Source: Guyanagaster necrorhizus (lineage: Eukaryota; Basidiomycota; Agaricomycetes; Agaricales; Physalacriaceae). From it: a DNA stretch of 64,000 nucleotides. Of the stretch, positions 1 to 8,362 are shown piece by piece (positions within the stretch are counted from its first letter, which is position 1; the number at the start of each line of letters is the position of its first letter). The notes beneath the pieces are model-generated. The model searched no databases. It was given only the letters and a program-made list of their open reading frames with translations, and had not been told where the DNA came from. The position numbers and the translations under genes were made by a program. The DNA is taken from contig NW_025064905.1 of the NCBI RefSeq assembly GCF_019112545.1, forward strand, positions 372,784-436,783, written 5' to 3'.

Positions 1-1699
1 TCTATGGATCAAGGTCAAGGGGTACGTAGGCCATCGCCTCAATATGCTTACATCTTCATAGGGGCTCGCCGCCCACTGCGAATCTAACCAATCTTAGCAT
101 GCAATCGACCAAAGAGGATAAGAGCCGTGTAAGTCAAAACTCTGGCACATAAGAATAAGCGCCGCTAATTTGTTTTCCAGCACCCCGGCGATGTAAGACA
201 ACTCATTACTCTCCACAGACGGGTATCGTAATTGAGTGTTGATCTTATAGCGGGCTACTTATCTCAGACGAGGTCACCCGGACGAGGCCTGCTGCCCTTT
301 CACATCGTGCCTGTCGTCAATCGCCTGCCACATCATTGAATGCGGACAGAACGATGGGGCGTATGAAGTATTAGCTTTCAAATGTTATCTGCAAGATCTG
401 CTATCCCAAGTCCCCAGTTCTGACTTACATCGGCGAGCCTGGTTTTTTAGATGTCCGACTCCCCATACTGGCCGGAAAGCCTTGGAAGCCAGGGGCCTAT
501 AAGCCGGTTTCGTTACACATGGTAGAAATGCTCACAAACAGCATGATGCTGGAAAGCCAGTTTCATGAGACTTATGACAAATATTGGTGTTCATCTATCG
601 AGGTATAGACATTTCTGTCATGGCACATTCAGGCGAACATTGACCTGCGATTAACAGGAAGCCTTTTGGACTCATAACGAACCCTACCCACTCTTCTAGA
701 CATACGGATGGGATCCACAAATGGTTCGACCGAGGTCGGCATCACACTCGGTCGCCTAGCTTAAAGATTTACGAGCGATTATCTCTTCCTTCCATTCTTT
801 CGGCACCCCCAAGTATTTCACCCTCATACGACAAGTGGTGGGTAAGCTGCCGCCTCAAAAGAGAAAGATAAGGGAGAAGGGAGCGTGCACGTTTCTCTGG
901 GCCCGATGGCAATAATGATGATTGCGACGACGATACGGAGACTGATGAGAAGACTGGGACAGCGATGATGATTTCATCGTTGCTCACAAGGAAGAGATGG
1001 AGGATGTAAAGGAGCTTAACATCAGCGTAGATGATGATGATATGGCTGGCGAACTGCTGGACCATCCAGACCAGGCGGCACGATACTGAAGTCCACTCAT
1101 AATGACGAGAATTTTGTCAATTACAGACAGGACGTAATAATGCAAGCTCTGTGGTGTGGCCTTCCTTGACCAAATTGTATGGCTTGACTTCCCGTCTTTC
1201 TGCGCTATTATCATCCAGTTGCGCTTAAAACCTACAGATTATATAGACTTCGCGACCAACATTGGATACGCACATCATTGACACCTGTGATACAAGTAAG
1301 CTGTTATCGACAAGGCTTTTAATCAAATATACCTAGAGACCATCTGCATATGGCCATTCAAGCTTCAAGGGTGAAAGCGATTGCCATTGTCTGCAATATC
1401 AAGGCGTCTAGGGATCTACGGATGTCCAGCCTGAGTATCATATATATATATATATATATATATTACTGCGCACTGTGTCGCTGTCAGCACCTTTCTTCAT
1501 CACGGTCGATGCGACGAATGTGTGCCCGATGTACTCGTGGGCTTAGACATCATCATTCTATTTGTCGACGATGAAGTCAGGGCAAAGATTATCAGTGAGG
1601 TGTAGGATCAGCAGAACAAGCAGAACACAGCTTCCATTTACTTACAATTACGTTGATTTCTCGCTTCAAATGCACTTGGTTACGCAAAAATAAATCCAA
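1..1699. other. Gene-poor left end with (AT)n microsatellite
   Basis: I see no convincing coding region here on either strand. Open frames are short, lack domain motifs and do not join across plausible short introns. A pure AT dinucleotide run of about 25 bp lies at 1439-1463. The stretch may hold 3' regulatory sequence of the flanking deaminase gene or a non-coding transcript, but nothing in it proves that. Confidence 0.5.
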
Positions 1700-2809
1700 T
1701 CAAGCTCCTACCTTATTCTCCATTTCAGAGTACGCATTAAGTGCCAACTGTCCACCCAAATGCGCATAGAGAACATTCCCTCCCTTGATCTCGCCCTTTC
1801 TGATCATATCAACCATCCCAGCTAGACTTTTCCCTTCATACACCGGATCCGTAATGAACGCGTCCAACCTCGCTCCATACTTTATAGCCTCTATCGTCTG
1901 CTTATCCGGTATGCCATACGATCCCGCATGGTACCTCTCATCCAAGATCACATCCGCCTCTGTAATATCCGCCTCGCTCAACCCAATCTTCGCAGCAGTG
2001 TTCTTCGCAATGCGCAGAACCTGCGCCTTGGTCTCTGCAGGCTTCGCAGACGCGTCTATCCCAATCACGCGACGGGGTGGCGAGGAGGGGTCAAGCTTGG
2101 AAAGGAGCTTGAACCCTGCGATCATACCCGCGAACGTGGATCCGGTCACGGCACATACGATTATCGTGTCGAAGAACACGCCCAGTTCTTTTTCCTGCGC
2201 GGCAACTTCGAATGCCCATCGAGCGAATCCGAGTCCGCCGAGGGGATGGTCAGAGGCGCCGGCCGGGATGTAGTACGGTTTCCCGCCCTCGGATTCGACT
2301 TCGGCGGTGAGGGAGGCTGCGGTGGGTTTGTGTTCGATACCAAAGGTGGAAGGATCCAGCCGTGGTTCCGCCCCCATTAACCGTGAAAGCTGTAGGTTCC
2401 CTACTTTGTCGTAGACGACGTCTTCCCAGTCTACCCAGTGCTCTTGAACAAGTTTAGCCTATCGAGAATGTCAGTGATAAACTTGGCCATCAATAGCTAT
2501 CAGACATACCTTTAACCCATATTTCGCTGCGACTGCCGCAACCTGTCGTGTGTGATTGCTCTGCACGCCTCCAATGCTCACTAGAGTGTCGGCGCCTTGG
2601 GCGAGAGCTTCCGCCAAAAGATACTCCAATTTTCGCGTCTTGTTGCCGCCGAACGCAAGTCCAGAATTGCAATCATCGCGTTTGGCCCATATCTTCACTG
2701 CGCCGCCGAGATCGTCGGTCATTCGATTGAGAATATGGATAGGCGAGGGTCCAAAGAGTAAGGGCTCCCTCGGGAGCTCATTGAACGGGGAAGGGAGCGT
2801 CAAGGCCAT
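1700..2809 (-). CDS. 1-aminocyclopropane-1-carboxylate deaminase / D-cysteine desulfhydrase family
   Basis: This is a PLP-dependent enzyme of the tryptophan-synthase-beta fold. ACC deaminases open the ACC ring to 2-oxobutyrate and ammonia; close relatives act on D-cysteine. There are two exons, 2809-2510 and 2458-1700, separated by a 51-bp GT-AG intron, giving about 352 residues, normal for the family. The [11 protein letters not shown] motif near residue 55 carries the expected PLP lysine, followed by the conserved [13 protein letters not shown] stretch. After the intron come the family-typical Y-D-x-V-G-N and MGAE segments, then the T-G-S-T phosphate-binding loop. The ATG at 2809 starts a typical [10 protein letters not shown]-terminus. 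Substrate choice between ACC and D-cysteine cannot be settled by eye. In fungi the enzyme can lower ethylene precursor levels near plants, but that role is inference here. Confidence 0.9.
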
Positions 2810-3557
2810 CGTTGTGAAAAGGGAGATTCCTCACAATTGCAAATCAATAATTTCTTCCGTTTATCAGACTTTATCAGACCAGACGCCGTGGCCAAGCTGG
2901 AATGCGGGGAAGCGATGAATCAATTCCAAATTCGATACTGCCTGTAGGCACTGTTGCAACATCTATGCGTCATAGAAGGTTGTGAATCGAAGTCGAAAGA
3001 CATCTTAAAGACTTCCAACGTAGGTGGGGGAACCGATGAAAATCGAAGCAATTTCGCGAAGGCTCAAGTTTTTGTTCAGGACGTCAATTAAGACCACAGT
3101 CCGACAGTATGTCAAATACACTGAGAGGAAGATTCAACAGGGCTTTAAGTATTCCGGATTTCGGAATATCAATCCTTTTCCAACGCAATCTGTTACCGGT
3201 CAAGCTGTGTATGAGATCCATTAGGCTCTATTGAGCTCAATTTTAATTAAACTAAGACTACTCACTACGACACGGGTAGATTGTAAGCCATACTCAGAGC
3301 AAGGGGCATATTAATAGCAGAAATGCGTGGTCAGAACCGGTCAGAATTGAACTTTGCGTAGTAGTTTCGGTGGTCTTCATATCACAGACAGTGTCGCACA
3401 TCTCAGAGTGGTGAGTAGAGGAGAGTTGTGAATGAAGTCCAAGTCGAGAATACGTGTTCGAGTCACTGCAATCCAAAGTTTGATTCAGCTTCATGGAAAT
3501 CGGCACAGCAAGCCAAACTCACCCATTTCAGAGCTCAAAAAGTGTCACTCAATTACA
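2810..3557. other. Intergenic, insertion target of the copia element
   Basis: No gene is recognised. The short frame at 3024-3224 (+) has no domain signature. CpG dinucleotides occur normally here, for example around 3449-3455 and 3500, in contrast to the adjoining retrotransposon. The last five bases, 3553-3557 (TTACA), are the left copy of the element's target-site duplication. Confidence 0.5.
3553..3557 (+). repeat. Left target-site duplication TTACA
   Basis: The five bases before the 5' LTR are repeated at 6067-6071 after the 3' LTR. A 5-bp duplication is the normal size for Ty1/copia integrase. The preceding A on the left and the last A of the LTR on the right make the boundary ambiguous by one base. 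Confidence 0.85.
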
Positions 3558-3811
3558 TGTTGGATTAGCAAGCAGGAGCTCTGTCATATCCTGCTGGCAG
3601 AGCTTGATACCCCTTTATGTCAGGATGGACTATATATATTGAATATGGTCCATTGAGCACCTTCACCATGTTTCTGCTTATCACTATGCTGTGTGAGAGT
3701 GAGTATCTACTTATATTACTTTGTTTATGTTACTGATTGGTATCCTGTAGTCTATATTATAGCTAACAGTGTACTCTACTAGGTGCTATGAACACATGTC
3801 ACTTTCTTAGA
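3558..3811 (+). repeat. 5' LTR of copia element
   Basis: This 254-bp repeat begins TGTTGGATTAG and ends CTTTCTTAGA. It aligns with 5813-6066 without gaps. I count about 19 differences, all transitions. It has no CpG dinucleotide, whereas the 3' copy has about 11; most differences read as CpG in the 3' copy and TpG or CpA here. A TATATATA stretch near 3630 could serve as the element promoter. Confidence 0.93.
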
Positions 3812-3828
3812 GGTTATATGGCCCTGAG
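3812..3828 (+). other. Candidate primer-binding site (half tRNA-iMet type)
   Basis: Directly after the 5' LTR, GGTTATATGGCCCTGAG resembles the internal part of initiator methionine tRNA in complement, as used by copia-type elements that prime from a half tRNA. The match is imperfect, perhaps because of later mutation. The call rests on position and partial similarity. Confidence 0.45.
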
Positions 3829-3857
3829 AATTACTCTATCCCATCCTTCATACTCAA

Positions 3858-3971
3858 ATGACTTCTGCCATTGCTGCCTTGACTACAGGCCTACCATCAA
3901 ATGTTCCCACACTGAACACATCTGGTGACAACTGGTCCATCTTCTACCTCTGCTTTTCCACTAGTGTTCAA
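3858..3971 (+). pseudogene. Truncated gag N-terminus of copia element
   Basis: An ATG at 3858 opens a frame that begins MTSAIAALTTGLP and continues into N-W-S-I-F-Y-L and VQAKGK, the usual start of fungal copia gag (NWxxF followed by VQAKG). The frame breaks at about 3971, where the sequence switches into reverse transcriptase in the opposite orientation, and soon meets TGA. Capsid body, zinc knuckle, protease and integrase are absent. The junction near 3972 is therefore a deletion plus inversion breakpoint. Confidence 0.75.
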
Positions 3972-4455
3972 GCCAAAGGAAAACAGAGCATGACTCATGG
4001 TCATGCATGATCTTGATGCCAAGAATCCAGTGCAGCTCCTCCAAATCCATGATTTCCACATATTTTGCCATACCTTCCTTTACCTCTCACACTAGATGCA
4101 ATGATGATGCTGCAATGGTGCAGTCATCAACATGTACAGCAATGACAGTCAAATTTTGACTCTCCTGCTTGTAAAACATGGCTTGATTAACATCACACTG
4201 CTTGAATCCCAGCTGCACCACCAAAATCTCAATGAGACATTGATACCAGTGATGACCACTCTGCTTCAAACCATACAGTCTTTATGAGATGGCAGACTTG
4301 ACCAGGATGGGAGCCAGGCTCAGGATAGCCAGAAGGTTGATGCATATAAATGATTTCTTCATTGGTGAGCTTTTCATTCAAGTATGCACCCTTGATATTG
4401 AGTGCTGCAGCCATAGCAAGGATTGAACAGATTGGTGCAAGTCTAGCATAAGGGT
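3972..4455 (-). pseudogene. Inverted copy of reverse transcriptase fragment
   Basis: Read on the minus strand, this segment encodes reverse-transcriptase pieces: IKGAYLN, YMHQPSGYPEPGSHPGQVCH, KQSGHHWYQ and VIAVHVDDCTI. The same segments occur on the plus strand at about 4498-5002. The two copies run head to head with about 40 bp between them, forming a long inverted repeat. This copy lacks a stretch of about 20 bp present in the forward copy (just after AMAAAL) and has its own substitutions, so the arms are similar but not identical. It cannot encode a working enzyme. Confidence 0.85.
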
Positions 4456-4463
4456 TCTCACAA

Positions 4464-5805
4464 GTACCTGGCATCAACTACTTTGACACTTATGCCCCTG
4501 TTGCAAGACTTGCATCAATCCATTCAATCCTTGCTATGGCTGCAGCACTTGACCTAGAGCTCCATCAAGTTGATATCAAGGGTGCATACTTGAATGGAAA
4601 GCTCACCAATGAAGAAATCATTTATATGCATCAACCTTCTGGCTATCCTGAGCCTGGCTCTCATCCTGGTCAAGTCTGCCATCTCATAAAGACTCTGTAT
4701 GGTTTGAAGCAGAGTGGTCATTGCTGGTATCAACATCTCATTGAGGTTTTGGTGGCACAGCTGGGATTCAAGCAGTGTGATGTTGATCAAGCCATGTTTT
4801 ATAAGCAGGAGAGCCAAAATTTGACTGTCATTGCTGTACATGTTGATGACTGCACCATTGCAGCATCATCATTGCATCTAGTGTGAGAGGTAAAGGAAGG
4901 TATGGCAAAATACATGGAAGTCACAGATTTGGGGGAGCTGCACTGGATTCTCAGCATCAAGATCACGCGTGACTGTGAGTCACACTATGTTTCCCTTTCC
5001 CAACGCTCGTACATCGATGCCATTGTTCGTCGCTATGGCTTTGAAGACCTCAAACCAGTCTCTACACCAATGGATATTAATCTCCGTTTGTCTTCCTTTC
5101 CTGCACCAGCCTCTACCTGGGAAATTGCAGCCATGAGAGATGTTCCTTACAGGGAGTCTGTTGGCTCTTTGATCTGGGTTATGCTTGGGACACACCCTGA
5201 CATCGCATTTGCCACGACAACAGTCTCGAAATATTCAACGGCTGCTGCAGAGGCCCATTGGAAGGATGTAAAACACATCTTTTGCTACCTGAAGGGTACG
5301 AGGGATTACTGGCTGACGTTTGGGGGAAACGGAAAGGTTTTGCATGGATATGTGGATGCTGATGGGAGCATGCCAGAGGATAGGCATGCCATTACTGGGT
5401 ACGATTTCATGCTGAATGGTGGAGCTGTTTCGTGGTCGTCTAAAAAGCAGGAGATTGTCTCGCTTTCAACCACTGAGTCTGAATATGTGGCTGCAACACA
5501 TGCATCAAAGGAGGTGCTCTGGCTTCGCAGTCTGCTCTCTCAAGTTTTCTCACTGATTACTGATGCTACAACTTTATTCTCAGACAATCAGTCTGTCATT
5601 GCACTCTCAGAGAGATCATCAGTATCATGCCCGAACCAAGCACATCGACATTCGCTTCCACTTCATTCGCTGGATCATCAGTGAAGGCTCCCTTCGTCTT
5701 GTTTATTGTCCCACTGAGGACATGATTGCCAATGCTCTCACCAAGCCTTTACCTTCGGCCAAGGTGAAGCACTTTGCTACTGAGCTTGGACTTCGCTCTG
5801 CTTGA
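4464..5805 (+). pseudogene. Reverse transcriptase / RNase H remnant of copia pol
   Basis: Translation starts in the reverse-transcriptase domain (VPGINYFDTYAPVARL near 4467) and continues through IKGAYLN, YGLKQSGHCWY and the catalytic VHVDD motif near 4840, then the copia linker with GSLIWVMLGTHPDI, and RNase H with GYVDADGS, SWSSKKQ and TTESEY. It ends ALTKPLP...GLRSA with a stop at 5803-5805, just before the polypurine tract. Two lesions are visible: a TGA at about 4884-4886, where family members usually have arginine (a CGA to TGA change), and a one-base frameshift near 5610 between SDNQSVIALS and DHQYHARTKH. Protease and integrase are absent. Confidence 0.88.
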
Positions 5806-5812
5806 GGGGGAG
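5804..5812 (+). other. Polypurine tract of copia element
   Basis: GAGGGGGAG lies immediately before the 3' LTR, the position used to prime plus-strand DNA synthesis. It overlaps the pol stop codon at 5803-5805. Confidence 0.8.
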
Positions 5813-6066
5813 TGTTGGATTAGCAAGCAGGAGCTCTGTCATATCCTGCCGGCGGAGCTTGATACCCCTTTATGTCGGGATGGACTATATATATTGAATA
5901 CGGTCTGTCGAGCACCCTCACCGTGTTTCTGCTTATCGCTACGCTGTGTGAGGGTGAGTATCTACTTATATTGCTTCGTTTATGTTACTGATTGGTATCC
6001 TGTAGTCTACATTATAGCTAACAGTGTACTCTACTAGGTGCTATGAATGCGCGTCACTTTCTTAGA
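5813..6066 (+). repeat. 3' LTR of copia element
   Basis: 254-bp direct repeat of 3558-3811 with the same ends. It keeps about 11 CpG dinucleotides at places where the 5' LTR has TpG or CpA. At two places both copies differ from a likely CpG ancestor, each having lost it on opposite strands. It is followed by the right target duplication TTACA at 6067-6071. Confidence 0.93.
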
Positions 6067-6479
6067 TTACAATCATCCTGACAAAAAATGAAAAAAAAAA
6101 AAATGGTGGGAGTATTTTTTATTAGTTGCTGGTGCACCTGAATGGAAACGTAACGGCGTCCGTAGCTACAGATAGCTATCTACGAAGTGTACTGAATGTG
6201 AGTGGCATACAGAAGATGTGAACCTACCTCATGCTCTACCACTTTGCTCAAGCCTTGTCATGAATACTCCCTCATGGCAATGAGGAGGTGATAAATATGG
6301 AGCTGAATTTTTACCGGATGAAATCGACTGAATTTCGGCGTTGATATCCGAATCTTTTTTCTTTTTTCTTTTCGGGGGGGGGGGGGTTATTTATGAGCTC
6401 ACAGAACGTCATGAACCGAAGCCATCTGCAAAATCCATATCGTATAAGGAACATAATCCATATCTATAATAACCGCGAG
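6067..6479. other. Intergenic with homopolymer tracts
   Basis: The interval holds a poly-A run near 6090-6102, a T/C-rich run near 6355-6372 and a G run near 6374-6386. No coding evidence is seen. It contains the 3' flank of the minus-strand phosphatase gene. Confidence 0.5.
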
Positions 6480-7722
6480 CTAACATGAGCCTCCTGCAAC
6501 ATCAATGTCTGCAAGGCCAGCAATATCGTTATCCGTGTAGATTCTGTACTTGTTCTTTGGAACACCTTCGAAAGCAGTAATAAATCTCTCGTAAGAATTG
6601 TTGGCACCATCCACTCTATGGATCCAGATGCATCGGATAAAGTCGCCGTATTTCCTGTACCTGTGAAATCATCATTAGTTAATCCGCATCTCCTTAAATA
6701 AACTATAACAGCTGGCTCACGCTCCAGCATATACTTCTGGGTCCGACTGCGTTGAGTCACCGACGGTTAAAAACGTTTTGTTCGGGTACATGGCTTGGAC
6801 GCGATCGATTTGAGAGAGCTTAAAGTCTAAGATATCGTTGGGGTTGGAGATGATATCAACGACTTGGGTGACATCTTCAAGGGTCAGATTCTGTGAAAAG
6901 ATAGGACCGAGGCTATTTGGGAATGACGCCTTGAGAAAGTCACGCAGCAATGGGAAGAGCTGGTAAGGGGAAGCCGTGATGTAGATGAACGGAGGGTTGT
7001 CAAGTGTCTTGGCAAGAGACGCGTACAGATTAGGCATGCCTAACGCCGGTAGTGAGTTTCCAAAGAAGGACTAAGCAGGTAACTAGCACGTTACCTGGAA
7101 CAGGCTCCGGATTATCGAAGAGGGTGGTCTTCACATATTCAAGCTTGTTCAAAACGTGGCTCACTTTCGCAGTGTCGTCGATATCTAGAACAAGAGTCAG
7201 TCCAAAACGGAATCCAAGGAATTTAAATGTACGCGCACCGGAAATAACCCCAAAGCCATCGGTGCCGGATGAGAATATCGTTGTGGAAATGGTATCCCCA
7301 TTATTGAGCAACGTCCCTGTAAAGGTGTTTCCTCCCTCGCATCGACCTATGGACGCGTTTGTCACAGCCAATCCAAGGTCTGGTAGACCCGACGTGGCAG
7401 ACAAGGTTGCCTGCTCACTGCACTCAGCTACGTCCACCGAAAGCGAAACGCCTGGCACTCCAACTGCAGCAAACAACTTGAGTCTCTCCACCGCCTTGTC
7501 TATGCTGCCGTTGTTCTCCCATGCCGTGAGGGTATTCGTCAAAGTTGTTAAATCGATTTGTTTGTGATATACAAAAGATTGCAAGCTGATGACGCTGTTA
7601 GAAGCATTGTTTGGATCCTGGAAGGCGGGCGCATCGAATAAAAGTACTTCGTCGGCCGACTCAAGTAGTGTAGCTCGAGCCGTGGCCAAAACAAAGGAAA
7701 GGAGTAAAGCAGCGAACCGCAT
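6480..7722 (-). CDS. Secreted App1-like phosphatidate phosphatase (DUF2183)
   Basis: Three exons (7722-7095, 7039-6721, 6660-6480; introns of 55 and 60 bp) encode about 375 residues. The ATG at 7722 is chosen because it starts a clear signal peptide, MRFAALLLSFVLATARA. The catalytic part carries the HAD-like DIDDT motif preceded by a hydrophobic strand, then GMPNLY created across intron 1, the Y-I-T-A-S-P-Y segment, K-L-S-Q-I, and TVGDSTQSDPEVY. These are hallmarks of the App1 catalytic domain, which dephosphorylates phosphatidic acid. Yeast App1 acts at actin patches, but this protein looks secreted and lacks the actin-patch linker. The open frame runs further 5' to 8028 without a better start. 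Confidence 0.85.
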
Positions 7723-8362
7723 GTTGAACGAGTGAGAGGGAAAGAAAGAACGTGAATATATATGCACTCTGGAAGGGCCGTCCTCAGATGGTGGAAGCAG
7801 CGCACCACATCTAGAAAATACGGAACGAGCGACGCGACAGCGTAAGAGAGAAGGAAGGTTTGGGTCACACGTGCGACTGGAAATATCACGTAGACCATAA
7901 TCGGGACCGGACCGACAGCTCTGCAGAGAAAGAGGTAAATGATCAAGTGGATCAAGATCCTTTTTTATTTTTTGAGTACTTGAAGCTTGAAGCTTGAGGT
8001 CTAGCGATAGTCCAAGTTTCAAGACCAAAGGAGCCGACCAAGAACAACGGAATCAGAATACCAGCGCTCCAGTACCATGCCGTCGCACAAATTATGCTCC
8101 TACACGACGTTAAAAGGCATCTTTAGCCGAGCTAATGCAAGCATGTTGTTTGTAAGAGCACACTTGATGGAGACATTGTATTCTGATGTCTGTGGCTACG
8201 CGCCAATAATGGTTCCGAGAGCGAACGTAGCCAAAGGGTGAAATATCTGAAAGCAAAAATAAGCCCTGCGCTGCGCACTGTCACACTTGGACGTATGTTG
8301 ATACAACCAAATAAATTAATAAATATACACCACGCAGACTACAAAAGTAAGAATTTCGTACA
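7723..8362. other. Intergenic between phosphatase promoter and MCM4 3' end
   Basis: This 640-bp interval holds the promoter and 5' UTR of the minus-strand phosphatase gene, and downstream of that the 3' flank of MCM4. No additional gene was recognised. The direct repeat TTGAAGC/CTTGAAGC occurs near 7980-7997. Confidence 0.45.

Larger units (their letters stand above)
3558..6066 (+). mobile_element. Defective Ty1/copia LTR retrotransposon
   Basis: The 2.5-kb element is flanked by a 5-bp direct repeat, TTACA at 3553-3557 and 6067-6071, so it inserted as one unit. The order is: 5' LTR 3558-3811, primer-binding region, start of gag (3858-3971), an inverted reverse-transcriptase fragment, a forward reverse-transcriptase/RNase H block, polypurine tract 5804-5812, and 3' LTR 5813-6066. 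Most of gag and all of protease and integrase are missing, so it cannot move by itself. Complete copia elements are about 5 kb. The 5' 1.4 kb contains no CpG dinucleotide, while the rest is normal. The inverted arrangement suggests template switching during reverse transcription before insertion. Confidence 0.93.

Noticed and set aside
1439..1463. AT repeat as a promoter or origin
   Set aside because: A plain dinucleotide microsatellite without other signals.
6374..6386. G-run and neighbouring homopolymers as a functional element
   Set aside because: Simple low-complexity sequence near a gene 3' end; no quadruplex pattern of four G-tracts was seen.
7723..8028. Upstream extension of the App1-like frame by about 100 residues
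   Set aside because: The extension has no ATG with better context and no conserved sequence, while the ATG at 7722 begins a clear signal peptide.
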